Part shown: positions 52,018 through 61,661 of the stretch, in pieces
How positions within the stretch are numbered: the stretch's first letter is position 1
Layout of the letters: every line of letters starts with the position of its first letter
DNA from: Pontibacter litorisediminis
GTDB taxonomy: Bacteria > Bacteroidota > Bacteroidia > Cytophagales > Hymenobacteraceae
Reading direction: 5' to 3'
DNA length: 64,000 bases
Assembly (NCBI RefSeq): GCF_029360645.1
Contig: NZ_JARDUA010000001.1
Coordinates: forward strand, 186,001 to 250,000
Program-made: the position numbers and the translations under genes
The notes under the pieces: model-generated
What the model saw: the letters and a program-made list of their open reading frames with translations, nothing else
What the model was told of the DNA's origin: nothing
Databases searched by the model: none

Positions 52018-53475
52018 TTACTGCGACACAACCTTGATCAAAGTGCCTTTCTCCACAGGGTCTGTCAGCTGCATGCCGTTAAGGATAGCGAATTCATCCA
52101 GTCTGTCCTGCTTGATGTTGTTCCGCTGCAGCGCCTGCGACAATGTCATGGGTTGCGGTACCGTGTACAGGCGGATACGCTCCGGCTTGCGGTTTAGTTT
52201 GTCTGCCTCGGTCAGCTCCGCAAAGTTCTGCATGGTGTTGGTGAATGTCTGGAAGTAGTTGTTGAAGTCGTCTGCGGTGGTAATGCCCATCAGGCTATAG
52301 TTGTTGCCGCCATAGCGGATCAGGTACGTAAGGGTGCGGATAACCTGTTGCTGCTGTTGGGTTTGCTGCTGCTGTGGTTGCTGGTCAGCCACAATGGCCA
52401 GGGCAGGCAACCCATTAACCGTGGTGCTTTTGGACTCTACAGGCTGTAGGTTATAAGTCTGTAAGAGGGTTTGTGCTGCGGCCTCCAGTGTTTCACCGGG
52501 CACCAGCATCAGGTTCATCATCGCACGGCCATCCTGCGGGGCCATCTGGAAAACTTGCGGGGAGTTTAAATAACCCCAACCTGACGGTATAGGGAACCTG
52601 AACTTTAGCTCGGGGTGATAAAAGACGTTGTTCTCCACAAATCCCTGGCGCGGGTCTTCACCATACACCATGCCATCCAGGCGTTTGAGGTAGCTGTTTC
52701 GCTCTACCTTGGCAGTGGTTAAGTTCTCTTTCTTTTTCCAGGCTGCGGCAAGCTCGTGCACCCTTTCGTAGCGGTCGGCAGGGTTGGGGTGGGTCGAAAG
52801 GAAATTGGGAATCGCGGATCCGCTGCCTTCCTGCTGGCGCTGCAGGGTAAGGAAGAAATCAGCCATCTCGGAAGCGTCGTACCCGATTTTAGTAGAGTAT
52901 TCTACACCCAACTCATCCGACTCCCGCTCATCATCGCGGCCGAACTTAAGGAACAGCAGCCCCAGGCCCTGCGACAGCTCGTTTCCGAGCTGGGCCAACT
53001 GTGGCGACAGCACCATGCCGGCTACCAAGCCTATCTGCGCCAGCGTAGATTTGGACTGTTGCTGCACAGAGTGTCGCGCCGTGATATGGCCGATCTCATG
53101 ACCCAGTACGCCTGCAAACTGCGCCTCGTTGTTGAAGTGCGCCATAATGCCACGGGTAAAGTAGACGTAACCGCCCGGCAAGGCAAAAGCGTTGATCACG
53201 GGAGAGTCAACAATCTTAAATTCATACTTCAGCTCCGGGCGATGCGATACGGCCGCCATGGCCTGTCCTTTTTGCTGTATGAACTGCTGCAAGGCTTTAT
53301 CTTCGTACAGGCCGAACTGAGCCACTACCGCCGGGTCTGTTTGGGCTCCAAGGGCAATTTCCTGTTCCTCAGACATCAGCACGATGTCTTTTTTGCCCGT
53401 TACCGGGTTGGTGGCGCAGGAGTTGAACAGCAGCAGCATAGCGGCTAGTCCTGCGACAAACATATTTTTTTTCAT
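52018..53475 (-). CDS. M48-family metalloprotease lipoprotein (BepA/LoiP-like)
   Basis: A 485-residue lipid-anchored zinc protease. The signal ends LLLFNSC. The zinc motif HEIGHITARHSVQQQ and the downstream Glu region DDERESDELGVEY mark an M48 protease, with PADRYERVHELA further on. The family degrades misassembled outer-membrane proteins. The last ~60 residues look LysM-like (QRNNIKQDRLDEFAILNGMQ), which would bind peptidoglycan. The ATG at the complement of 53473-53475 matches the lipoprotein signal; the first ATG upstream adds a basic extension. A Q-rich run (QQQQTQQQQQ) sits at about 375. Confidence 0.92.
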   Translation of the reverse strand: MKKNMFVAGLAAMLLLFNSCATNPVTGKKDIVLMSEEQEIALGAQTDPAVVAQFGLYEDKALQQFIQQKGQAMAAVSHRPELKYEFKIVDSPVINAFALPGGYVYFTRGIMAHFNNEAQFAGVLGHEIGHITARHSVQQQSKSTLAQIGLVAGMVLSPQLAQLGNELSQGLGLLFLKFGRDDERESDELGVEYSTKIGYDASEMADFFLTLQRQQEGSGSAIPNFLSTHPNPADRYERVHELAAAWKKKENLTTAKVERNSYLKRLDGMVYGEDPRQGFVENNVFYHPELKFRFPIPSGWGYLNSPQVFQMAPQDGRAMMNLMLVPGETLEAAAQTLLQTYNLQPVESKSTTVNGLPALAIVADQQPQQQQTQQQQQVIRTLTYLIRYGGNNYSLMGITTADDFNNYFQTFTNTMQNFAELTEADKLNRKPERIRLYTVPQPMTLSQALQRNNIKQDRLDEFAILNGMQLTDPVEKGTLIKVVSQ

Positions 53476-53575
53476 AGTTCTTCGGTTATACATTCTGTAA
53501 GGCATCTAAAATGGACGCCTATATAAGAATTATCTGATTTTTAGTAAGAACGGAGCGTAAATTCGTTTAGTTGCG

Positions 53576-53660
53576 GAAGCAGCAGATAGCCGGAGTCGTT
53601 TCGAAGGCAAGCAGCAGATAGGCAAGGCGCGAGCGGGAGAGCCCGCAGGCAAAACCGAAA
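53576..53660. repeat. Hairpin-bearing repeat unit, copy B
   Basis: Two direct copies of AAGCAGCAGATAG (53577-53589, 53609-53621) precede a GCGGG-AGAG-CCCGC stem (53633-53646). The second copy plus stem matches the unit at 44760. Confidence 0.5.
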
Positions 53661-53686
53661 CAGGTGAAGCGCGGTCGGAAGAGCAA

Positions 53687-53735
53687 AAAGCATGGCGCCT
53701 GCACAAAGGGTTGAACCTGTGCAGGCGCCATGCCG
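53687..53735 (-). terminator. Terminator of the zinc-ribbon gene
   Basis: Arms CATGGCGCCTGCACA and TGTGCAGGCGCCATG are perfect with a 12-base loop; on the minus strand CTTTTTG follows. Confidence 0.85.
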
Positions 53736-53757
53736 TCAAATGAGTCTGTGTGAAGGT

Positions 53758-54015
53758 TTAAAAATCGAAGAAGTCACTCAGGAAAGATTCTTTTTTCTTG
53801 TATGGCTTTTTCTCCCGGCCATACTTGTCGTAGCCTTGCTGCTTGTAATCCGAACCGTAATTCTCTTTCTTGGAGTAATGGTCCGCTGATCGCTCCATGA
53901 TTTTTTCAAGCTCGCCACGGTCCAGCCAAATTCCGCGGCAGTTTGGGCAGTAGTCAATCTCTACGCCATTTTTATCACTCATTAGGAGCGTTTCATTGCA
54001 GTTAGGACATTTCAT
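53758..54015 (-). CDS. TFIIB-type zinc-ribbon protein
   Basis: An 85-residue small cytosolic protein. A zinc ribbon at the N-terminus reads CPNC at residues 3-6 and CPNC at ~23-26, with GIWLDRGELEKIM after it, the pattern of the zf-TFIIB family (PF13453). The C-terminal half is basic and tyrosine-rich (KKENYGSDYKQQGYDKYGRE). The function is unknown. It has its own terminator and is a single gene. Confidence 0.85.
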   Translation of the reverse strand: MKCPNCNETLLMSDKNGVEIDYCPNCRGIWLDRGELEKIMERSADHYSKKENYGSDYKQQGYDKYGREKKPYKKKESFLSDFFDF

Positions 54016-54388
54016 AAGTATAGTGCTTGGTTAATACCTGAATATATGCAAACAAAAGCATAAGGCCTTTCCTGCAAGACGTAAGCACCGTTGCGCACGA
54101 CGGACTGTGTCCAGAAGCAAGTTGAAGAGTTCGGATGCCTCGAGCTGCCCGCTGTTCTTGACTTTCTTATTTAACATAAAGTACATTATGAGTGACACTT
54201 AAAATAGATGATTATTCATCGAACATTATAAGTCCTATAATTTATATTATGTTAAGTATAGTATTTCTGTACCTGTCTTCAAGCCGCTGTTTTACCGGTC
54301 AAGCATCTCCTCTATACTTTACCAGATACTTTAAAACAAAAATGGAGAAGCTTTGCAGCCTCTCCATTTCAAGTAGTTATCTTAAGCC
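54016..54388. other. Intergenic region, no gene found
   Basis: 373 bases between the zinc-ribbon gene and the TPR gene. The 54170-54260 part is AT-rich. I see no coding frame and no clear repeat. Confidence 0.6.
54338..54371 (-). terminator. Terminator of the 54389 TPR gene
   Basis: AAATGGAGA pairs with TCTCCATTT around a 12-base loop, followed on the minus strand by TTTGTTTT. Confidence 0.85.
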
Positions 54389-55519
54389 TTAGTTCAGCTT
54401 GGCAGAAAGCTTCTCAGCATCAGCCTTACGGCCCAAACGTGTATACACGTTTACCAGGTTCTGGATGGTAGACTTATCCTCTGGCTGCAGCGCGTGAGCT
54501 TTCTCGAAGTATGGCAATGACGCCTGATAGTACTTCTTAGCCTCAGCTTCAAGTGCTTTGCCCTTTTTCTGGTATGTGGCATAATCCATTTTAGCGGCTC
54601 TGTTGTTTACGTCAGCGCCTCTGTTGTACTCCAGCACACCCAGGTTATAGTATGCGTCAAAGTTGTTCGGATCTGCCTCAATGGCTTTCTTGTACACCTC
54701 GCGTGCACCCTCAAAATCTTTCTTGCGCTCCAGCAGGTTTCCTTTTACGGCATACAGGCTGGCGTTTTTAGGGTCTGCGGCAATGGCATTGTCAAGTTTG
54801 GCAAGCGCCTCGTCAGCACGGTCGTTCTTCAGGTAATACTTCAGTTCTTCCTGCATCAGGTACACGCTGTTAGGGTGCTCCTTCAAGCCTTCTGACAAAG
54901 TAGCCATCACAGCGTCGTCGCTGGCCTCTGTGGCCTGCTGCAGCTGCACTTTCGCCTTGTACACATCCTCCGTCTTGTGGCCCATTTTGATCAGCTCATC
55001 GTAGAAACCGATGGCCTGGTCGTACTTGTTGTCAGCTGTTGAGGCATAGGCAGCGTAAAGAACGGCCGTTGTATCCTCCGGGCTGATCTTGTGCGCCAGT
55101 TCATACTTCTCAATGGCGTTCGGCCAATCTTGATTGTTATGGAACTCCACCGCCTGGTTCAGTACCTGGCCGTACAGCATTTGCTTGCGCTCCGGTACCT
55201 GCTTGGAAAACTCGCCGTTCTGGCCATCCAGCTCCACTGTCTTGTCAAAAGACTCGAGTATAACCATTGGTGTTTTCTCATCCGTCATTTTGCCATAGAT
55301 CGGGTTGCCGATCATATCCTGCAGGATAACGCCGCGGTAGAACCAGGTTTTCGCTTTATCTTTTGTTTTTTTATGCTCTGTGGCCTTGTTGATGTCCTCC
55401 AGTGCTTTATCAAGCGTACCATTCTTATGGTTTAGGACGGCACTGTTCACAGCCGAGTTCTGAGCACTTGCAACCGAAATGGTACCGGCTACTAAGGCTG
55501 TCAAAAGTACTTTTTTCAT
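54389..55519 (-). CDS. Exported TPR-repeat protein
   Basis: A 376-residue periplasmic protein. A signal peptide (cut after SVASAQ) is followed by about eight TPR units, for example YDQAIGFYDELIKMGHKTED, ALAKLDNAIAADPKNASLYA, AREVYKKAIEADPNNFDAYY and PYFEKAHALQPEDKSTIQ. TPR scaffolds of this type often support outer-membrane or gliding complexes. No specific partner is seen. It lies upstream of its own terminator and 69 bases downstream of gyrA. Confidence 0.88.
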   Translation of the reverse strand: MKKVLLTALVAGTISVASAQNSAVNSAVLNHKNGTLDKALEDINKATEHKKTKDKAKTWFYRGVILQDMIGNPIYGKMTDEKTPMVILESFDKTVELDGQNGEFSKQVPERKQMLYGQVLNQAVEFHNNQDWPNAIEKYELAHKISPEDTTAVLYAAYASTADNKYDQAIGFYDELIKMGHKTEDVYKAKVQLQQATEASDDAVMATLSEGLKEHPNSVYLMQEELKYYLKNDRADEALAKLDNAIAADPKNASLYAVKGNLLERKKDFEGAREVYKKAIEADPNNFDAYYNLGVLEYNRGADVNNRAAKMDYATYQKKGKALEAEAKKYYQASLPYFEKAHALQPEDKSTIQNLVNVYTRLGRKADAEKLSAKLN

Positions 55520-55588
55520 ACTTGAATAATGGTTTGGGTTGTTGTTTGCTTAACGTATTATATTCGTAAATAATTCGTTCTTAGAGAT

Positions 55589-58138
55589 TTACGCCTCCTC
55601 AGTGGTTTCAGGGTCGATCATGGTGTCTGGCTGCAGCGAGTCTTCCGGCGTAAGCTCGGATTGCTCCAGTACAGCCTCCTCTACCTCTTCCTCGTTCTCT
55701 ACTTCTACCTTTGCCACTGATGATATCTGGTCGCCATCGTTCAGTTTGATCAAACGCACCCCCTGCGTGGCACGGCCCATTACGCGCAAATCGCTAACGC
55801 GCAAGCGGATAGTGATGCCAGAGCGGTTGATGATCATCAGGTCATCAGTGTCCGTTACGCCTTTGATGGCAACAAGTTTTCCTGTTTTCTCAGTAATATT
55901 CAGTGTTTTCACACCTTTACCACCGCGGTTCGTAATGCGGTACTCTTCCAGCTGCGATCGCTTTCCATAGCCCTTCTCCGAAACCACCAACAGGTTGGTG
56001 CTCTCATTCTCTACACAAACCATACCAACTACCTTGTCATCTGGACCGGCAAGTGTTACGGCGCGCACCCCGGCAGCCGTGCGGCCCATTGGGCGCACCT
56101 GTGTTTCGTTAAAGCGAATGGCCCTCCCCGACTCCAGCGCGATTACAATCTCACTATTGCCAGTGGTCAGCTGCACATCCAGCAGGCGGTCTCCGTCGTT
56201 GATCGAAATGGCGTTAATGCCATTGGTTCTTGGACGCGAATAGGCTTCCAGAACGGTCTTTTTGATCGTACCCTGCTCAGTGATGAACACCAGGTTGTGG
56301 TTGAGTACGTAATCCTGGTTCTTCAGGTCATGCACGTTCAACACGGCACGCACTTTATCATCGCGCTCTATCTGGATCAGGTTCTGGATGGCACGCCCTT
56401 TCGTGGTCTTCCCTCCTTCCGGAATCTCGTATACTTTGAGCCAGAACACACGGCCAAATTCTGTGAAGAACAGCATGTGGTGGTGTGTGTTGGCGATGAA
56501 CAGGTGCTCCGTAAAGTCGCTTTCCTTGGAGGCGGCCACGCCTCTGGAGCCCACGCCGCCACGGCTCTGGCTGCGGTACTCGTTCAGGGAAGTACGCTTA
56601 ATATACCCTTCGTGCGAAATGGTAATCACCATGTTCTCCTCCGGAATCATGTCCTCGTAGGAGATGTCGCCGGTGCTGGCCTCAATGCTGGTGCGGCGCT
56701 CATCGCCGTAACGCTCCCTGATCTCTGTCAGCTCGTCCTTGATGATCTGCATGCGCAGGCTCTCATCGTTCAGGATGGAGTTTAGGTAGTCGATCAGCTT
56801 CATGATCTCCTGGTACTCCTGCTGGATCTTGTCGCGCTCCAGTCCGGTGAGGCGCTGCAAACGCATGTCCAATATGGCACGTGCCTGAATCTCAGTAAGC
56901 GCGAAACGCTCCATCAAACCGCTGCGGGCAATCTCCGGGTCACGCGAAGAGCGGATCAGGTTGATTACCTCGTCCAGGTTATCGAGCGCGATCAGCAAGC
57001 CTTCCAGAATGTGGGCGCGTTTTTGCGCCTCCTCCAGCTCATACTGCGTTCTGCGGATAACTACCTCGTGGCGATGCTCCACAAAGTACTTGATCAGGTC
57101 TTTTAGGTTCAGCGTCATCGGGCGGCCTTTTACCAGGGCCACGTTGTTCACGCCAAAAGAAGACTGAAGCGCCGTATACTTGTACAGGTTGTTGAGCACC
57201 ACGTTCGGAATGGCATCCCGCTTCAGATCGTACACAATACGCAGGCCGTCGCGGTCAGATTCATCGCGCAGGTCAGCAATTCCCTCGATTTTCTTCTCGT
57301 TAATGAGGGCGGCTGTTTTCTCGATCAGGGAGGCCTTGTTCACCATGTACGGAATCTCCGTCACGATTATCTGCTCCTTGCCGCTAGGCGTAGTCTCGAA
57401 GTTAGCACGGCCTCGCATCAGCACGCGTCCGCGGCCTGTCTCGAAAGCGGCTTTAACGCCGTCGTAGCCGTGGATGATGCCTCCCGTCGGGAAGTCAGGA
57501 GCAGTGATAAACTGCATCAGCTCAGCTACTGTGATATCGTTGTTGTCGATGTAGGCCACGATGCCGCTCACCACCTCCCGGAGGTTGTGCGGCGCCATGT
57601 TGGTGGCCATGCCCACTGCAATGCCAGACGTGCCGTTGATCAGCAGGTTGGGCAGCTTAGCAGGCATTACGCTCGGCTCTTTGAGCGAGTCGTCGAAGTT
57701 AGGTACAAAGTCAACCGTGTTCTTGTCCAGGTCAGCCAACAGCTCGTCTGCGATACGCTTGAGGCGGGCCTCTGTGTAACGCATGGCCGCCGGTGAGTCG
57801 CCGTCAATAGAGCCATAGTTACCCTGGCCATCCACCAGCGGGTAGCGCAACGACCAGTCTTGGGCCATACGCACCATAGTGTCGTACACGGAGGAGTCGC
57901 CGTGCGGGTGGTACTTACCCAGTACCTCACCAACGATACGGGCCGATTTCTTGTATGGCTTGTTATAAGATACCCCCAGTTCAGACATGCCGTACAGCAC
58001 GCGGCGGTGCACTGGCTTCAGTCCATCCCGAACATCGGGTAAGGCTCTGGAAATGATAACAGACATTGAGTAGTCGATATACGCACCGCGCATCTCGTCT
58101 TCAATGTTGATCGGTATTATTCGTTCGCCTTCTTGCAT
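55589..58138 (-). CDS. gyrA: DNA gyrase subunit A
   Basis: An 849-residue GyrA, the DNA-cutting subunit of gyrase. The N-terminal winged-helix domain ends with the catalytic tyrosine region [12 protein letters not shown]. The QRDR reads [17 protein letters not shown], with the Ser and Asp of quinolone-sensitive enzymes intact. The C-terminal domain is a six-blade pinwheel; its GyrA box is shortened to ITNRGGKGV from the usual QRRGGKG. The C-terminal tail is acidic ([15 protein letters not shown]). gyrB is not in the window. It is a single gene. Confidence 0.97.
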   Translation of the reverse strand: MQEGERIIPINIEDEMRGAYIDYSMSVIISRALPDVRDGLKPVHRRVLYGMSELGVSYNKPYKKSARIVGEVLGKYHPHGDSSVYDTMVRMAQDWSLRYPLVDGQGNYGSIDGDSPAAMRYTEARLKRIADELLADLDKNTVDFVPNFDDSLKEPSVMPAKLPNLLINGTSGIAVGMATNMAPHNLREVVSGIVAYIDNNDITVAELMQFITAPDFPTGGIIHGYDGVKAAFETGRGRVLMRGRANFETTPSGKEQIIVTEIPYMVNKASLIEKTAALINEKKIEGIADLRDESDRDGLRIVYDLKRDAIPNVVLNNLYKYTALQSSFGVNNVALVKGRPMTLNLKDLIKYFVEHRHEVVIRRTQYELEEAQKRAHILEGLLIALDNLDEVINLIRSSRDPEIARSGLMERFALTEIQARAILDMRLQRLTGLERDKIQQEYQEIMKLIDYLNSILNDESLRMQIIKDELTEIRERYGDERRTSIEASTGDISYEDMIPEENMVITISHEGYIKRTSLNEYRSQSRGGVGSRGVAASKESDFTEHLFIANTHHHMLFFTEFGRVFWLKVYEIPEGGKTTKGRAIQNLIQIERDDKVRAVLNVHDLKNQDYVLNHNLVFITEQGTIKKTVLEAYSRPRTNGINAISINDGDRLLDVQLTTGNSEIVIALESGRAIRFNETQVRPMGRTAAGVRAVTLAGPDDKVVGMVCVENESTNLLVVSEKGYGKRSQLEEYRITNRGGKGVKTLNITEKTGKLVAIKGVTDTDDLMIINRSGITIRLRVSDLRVMGRATQGVRLIKLNDGDQISSVAKVEVENEEEVEEAVLEQSELTPEDSLQPDTMIDPETTEEA

Positions 58139-58215
58139 GATAAAAGGTCTAAAATAATGTAAATGGTTTGTAGAAAGGGCAAGTTAGGCAAAAAGCGCCT
58201 TACTGCCTATATAGC

Positions 58216-58458
58216 TTATTCCTTATTTTTGGCTTTGGAGCGCCCTCCGTGCTGTTTCTCCTGCGACACCTTGTCCAGCTTCTCCCCATACTTTGGGTTT
58301 TGTTTTTTCCAGATAGGCTGGCCACGGAACTCCTGGTCACCATGGATGTGCTCCATGCGCACGTGGCAGGAACCGATAGGACAGGCTGGTTTACAAGAAA
58401 CTAAGGAAGCGGAGAATAGCGCAAGGCCAAGGATGAAAAGCTGTTTTTTGTGTGTCAT
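58216..58458 (-). CDS. Small lipoprotein
   Basis: An 80-residue lipoprotein; the signal ends ASLVSC. The mature part is short and basic, with a Cys-x3-Cys-x4-Cys stretch (CKPACPIGSCHVR) followed by MEHIHGDQEF. The histidines and cysteines could bind a metal. The last 20 residues are Lys-rich. No family is recognised. It lies immediately upstream of gyrA on the same strand. Confidence 0.72.
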   Translation of the reverse strand: MTHKKQLFILGLALFSASLVSCKPACPIGSCHVRMEHIHGDQEFRGQPIWKKQNPKYGEKLDKVSQEKQHGGRSKAKNKE

Positions 58459-58590
58459 GGGTTCAATTTAGGAGCGCTTTCGTACATGTAGCGCACGCAA
58501 ATCCATATCATACAAAAATAAGCATTTTTGCTGACATTCAACAGTATTTTATGACATTATTAGCACTCTGGCAAGTGCCAAAAAGCGCGC

Positions 58591-59361
58591 TTAAAGCGGG
58601 TGGAATCCATTTATGGTGAAGCCGCCATCCACGGCAACGGTCTGGCCGGTAATGTAAGCTGCCGCAGGCAGGCAAAGAAAGGCCACGGCCCCCGCCACAT
58701 CCTCTGGTTTGCCTACCTGCTGCATCGGCGTGCGGCTGATGACGTTGTTGTAGAACTCCGGGTTCTGCAGCACTGTTTGCGCGAGCGGCGTGCTGATGTA
58801 CCAGGGCGCGACGGCGTTAACACGGATGCCGTCTTTTGCCCACTCCGCGGCCAGGTTGCGTGTCAGCTGCGTTAAGGCGGCTTTGGTCATGCCGTAGATG
58901 CTGCCGGTGCGCACGTGCACCAGCCCGGCCACAGAGGTCACGTGCACAATGTTTCCTTGCTCGGCCTGCTGTAGCAGTGGGTACAGCAGCCTGTTCAACT
59001 CAAATGCCGACTGCAGGTTGGTGTGCATGATGAACTCATACTCCTCTGTGGTGTACTCAGCGGTTGGCTTGCGGATGTTGGTACCGGCATTGTTCACTAG
59101 AATGTCTAGCAGCCCCCACTCCTGCTGTACCCATGCCGTGAGCGCCTGCCTTCCTTCAGGCTTGCTTACATCTGCCGACAAGATAGACAGCCCTACAGGG
59201 TTCTGCTCCTTTAAGCGGTCCATATCTTCCTGCTTGCGGGCCACGGCCAGTACCTCTGCGCCAAGTGCCAGAAATTCTTTCACGGTTGCCTCGCCAATGC
59301 CTTTGGAGCCTCCTGTTACCACGGCCTTCTTGCCTGTAAGCAGCCATCTGTTTTGTGCCAT
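58591..59361 (-). CDS. Short-chain dehydrogenase/reductase (SDR)
   Basis: A 256-residue NAD(P)-dependent oxidoreductase. The cofactor motif [10 protein letters not shown] is at residues 14-23, NNAG at about 90, and the catalytic Tyr and Lys in [10 protein letters not shown]. The C-terminal half has [19 protein letters not shown]. The sequence is close to the tropinone-reductase-like subgroup, whose members act on various ketones. The ATG at the complement of 59359-59361 gives the usual SDR start. Substrate unknown. Confidence 0.92.
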   Translation of the reverse strand: MAQNRWLLTGKKAVVTGGSKGIGEATVKEFLALGAEVLAVARKQEDMDRLKEQNPVGLSILSADVSKPEGRQALTAWVQQEWGLLDILVNNAGTNIRKPTAEYTTEEYEFIMHTNLQSAFELNRLLYPLLQQAEQGNIVHVTSVAGLVHVRTGSIYGMTKAALTQLTRNLAAEWAKDGIRVNAVAPWYISTPLAQTVLQNPEFYNNVISRTPMQQVGKPEDVAGAVAFLCLPAAAYITGQTVAVDGGFTINGFHPL

Positions 59362-59436
59362 TGTATGTTTGTTTAATGTGATTGTATGATGCTCCATTGC
59401 ACTTGGCCCAGAGCTTATACTTCGATCAATGTTTGT

Positions 59437-60456
59437 TTACTTTTGCCCTATGATACGGTGCCAGTACGCCAGCAGGTACTGTTGGTCTACCTTGGGGCGG
59501 TTGTTCACTTCCTCGAACTGTAGCTCGCCCTGCTCATCCTGCCATACTTTGTAAACGAACACATAGCCGCCGCCGCTCTCCTGCCAGCCATCAAATTTGC
59601 CGAAGCGCAGGTCGTTGATCAGCAAGCCGCCGGCACTATCCTGCTCAACGGTGTAGTACCCTTTTGTAATCTCCAGCAGACGCTCCAGCTTAGGGTGTCC
59701 ACGATAGGGTTCCAGCAGTTCCGCCTGTTGCGGTTCATAGGCATACTCCACCTGTTTGTCAGCATCCAAGAGAGAATAGAATCCATTGTAAAAGCCGCCT
59801 TGCCCCTTTGCTGTTACCGACCAGAAGACGGTATTCATGGGCGTTGGTTTGCTGATGTAGGAGGTGTAGCCTATGCCTTTTGCCGTCAAATTGTGCTCGA
59901 ACACGTTGTTGGCCATACTCTTGCCTGCAAAAGACCAAGCCAGGTACAGTGTGCTAACAACTAAACCGGCATAGTTCAGCAAACGCCGTTTTGGGTTGAG
60001 GCGGTTATAAAAGGCCGCTGCTGCTACCAACACCAAAAATGGAACAGTGTAGAGCGGGTCAATGACAAACACATTGTAGAAGGCTACGCCATAGTTGGAG
60101 AAAGGCCAGAAAAGTTGGGTGCCCCAGGTGGTGCAGCTGTCGAGAAGGGCGTGCGTCACAAAGCCCAGGAAGAAGAGCAGCGTCCAGTCTCGTGTGGTGG
60201 CCGGGTTACTTTTGTAGAGCCGGTGCAGCAGCCAACCAAGTATGGGCGAGGCAACAATGGCAAAAAGGAAAGAGTGAGAAACGGAACGGTGAAAGCTCAA
60301 TTGCTGCACCGTATCCAGCCAGGGGTTCAGGAGCACATCCAGGTCAGGGATGGTGCCGGCGATCGCTCCCCACAGCATGGCTTTGTTGCCAAGTTTTTTA
60401 CCTGCCACGGCCTCTCCTACCGAGGCTCCTAAAACGATCTGGGTTAGTGAATCCAT
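59437..60456 (-). CDS. Membrane metal-dependent hydrolase (YdjM/DUF457 type)
   Basis: A 339-residue inner-membrane protein with four to five spans in the first half. The N-terminal part MDSLTQIVLGASVGEAVAGK, GAIAGTIPDLDVLL and SFHRSVSHSFLFA gives the conserved Asp and His residues of the family. THALLDSCTTWGTQLFWPF follows. The C-terminal ~130 residues are soluble. Some YdjM-family members are LexA-regulated in E. coli; the reaction is unknown. It is divergent from the ion-channel gene. Confidence 0.88.
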   Translation of the reverse strand: MDSLTQIVLGASVGEAVAGKKLGNKAMLWGAIAGTIPDLDVLLNPWLDTVQQLSFHRSVSHSFLFAIVASPILGWLLHRLYKSNPATTRDWTLLFFLGFVTHALLDSCTTWGTQLFWPFSNYGVAFYNVFVIDPLYTVPFLVLVAAAAFYNRLNPKRRLLNYAGLVVSTLYLAWSFAGKSMANNVFEHNLTAKGIGYTSYISKPTPMNTVFWSVTAKGQGGFYNGFYSLLDADKQVEYAYEPQQAELLEPYRGHPKLERLLEITKGYYTVEQDSAGGLLINDLRFGKFDGWQESGGGYVFVYKVWQDEQGELQFEEVNNRPKVDQQYLLAYWHRIIGQK

Positions 60457-60568
60457 CGAAAGATAAATGTAAAAAAGGGACTATCCGGTGCTCTTGCAAC
60501 TATGCCCGTCCTGTAAAGGTATAAACTAGCTGGCTTGCCGCCAAGGCAAAAACTGAGACGCATACTTT

Positions 60569-61606
60569 ATGAACGAAACGCTTTACCTGGTCCTGGGTAT
60601 TTTTTTGATCGGCTTGGGGATTTATGATTTGCTGTATACCACGTTTGCCCCACGGGGCGCCGGTTTGATAAGCGGCCTTCTGTCCACGTTCATATGGCGG
60701 CTGTTCCTGGGGGCAAGCAACCTGTTTAAAACGCGTAAAGCACTAGCTGGGGCCGGTATCATCATCATCGTCACCACTATTCTCACTTGGGTGTTCATGC
60801 TTTGGGGTGGCTATACGCTGCTGTATTTCTCCGATGCTAGAGCTGTTGTTGACAGTACTACAAGTGTGCCGGCCAATGGCTGGGATAGGGTATACTTTAC
60901 GGGTTATACGCTGTCTACCTTGGGAAATGGTGACTTCAAGGGAGGCACGGAGTCCTGGCGCATTTTTACGGCGTTTATCTCTTTTACAGGACTTGTCTTC
61001 ATTACAATTGCCATATCCTACATGGTGCCGATCATCACAGCTGTAACCGAGCGCAGGTCGCTAAGTATCCGCATTGCCTCCATAGGGAACAGCCCGCAGC
61101 AAATGCTGCTGAACAGCTGGAACGGGAAAGACTTCAAGGCCTTGGAGCAGCACCTGGGTGGGTTGGCGCAACCAGTGGCCAAACAGGGGCAGCTGCACCT
61201 GGCCTACCCCTTGTTGCATTACTTCTTCCACTCCGAAAGATCGGTTGCATTGTTGCCCAACCTCGTGGCGCTAGACGAGGCCCTTACTATCCTGCTCCTG
61301 TATGTGCCCAAAGACAAGCGCCCTTCAGAGCAGACGCTGATCCCCATCCGCCATGCCATCACCACGTTTCTAGAATCGCTTACCACCATTACCCCCACCC
61401 CCGATTCCCTGGATAAGCCGCATTTAGGAATAGAGCAGCTGGAAGAATGCCAGATTCCGATACAATTGCCAGAGGAAGATTTGCTGGAGCAGTTGAGCAA
61501 GCGGCGTCAGTTTCTGAACGCGATGCTGAAATATGTGGGGTGGCACTGGGAGGAGATCGCTAATCCTAAGTTCAACACGGACCTCGATCTGTCCAAGGTC
61601 CGTTAA
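60569..61606 (+). CDS. Potassium-channel-like membrane protein with atypical filter
   Basis: A 345-residue membrane protein with about four helices in the first 160 residues. Helix 3 is followed by a pore loop with STLGNGDF at 116-123 in place of the usual TVGYGDF, then another helix (AFISFTGLVFITIAISYMVP). The rest is a cytosolic domain of ~190 residues with no RCK signature. The arrangement is that of the Ion_trans_2 family. The filter still has the Gly-x-Gly-Asp frame, so ion selectivity may differ. The 3' end lies inside the long hairpin at 61598-61657. Confidence 0.8.
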   Translation: MNETLYLVLGIFLIGLGIYDLLYTTFAPRGAGLISGLLSTFIWRLFLGASNLFKTRKALAGAGIIIIVTTILTWVFMLWGGYTLLYFSDARAVVDSTTSVPANGWDRVYFTGYTLSTLGNGDFKGGTESWRIFTAFISFTGLVFITIAISYMVPIITAVTERRSLSIRIASIGNSPQQMLLNSWNGKDFKALEQHLGGLAQPVAKQGQLHLAYPLLHYFFHSERSVALLPNLVALDEALTILLLYVPKDKRPSEQTLIPIRHAITTFLESLTTITPTPDSLDKPHLGIEQLEECQIPIQLPEEDLLEQLSKRRQFLNAMLKYVGWHWEEIANPKFNTDLDLSKVR

Positions 61607-61657
61607 CCATAAGCGCCCCGGCAGGTGTAATTGCCGGGGCGCTTATGGTTAACGGAC
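61598..61657. terminator. Long perfect hairpin spanning the channel stop codon
   Basis: Arms of 26 perfect base pairs (61598-61623 and 61632-61657) with an 8-base loop. The left arm includes the last codons and TAA of the channel gene, and only five bases separate the right arm from the next gene's stop. There is no U-run. Confidence 0.78.
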
Positions 61658-61661
61658 TTGA

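Noticed and set aside
54192..54392. 66-residue frame in the intergene before the TPR gene
   Set aside because: AT-rich, Ser/Leu/Phe-biased reading that runs through the terminator of the TPR gene on the other strand.
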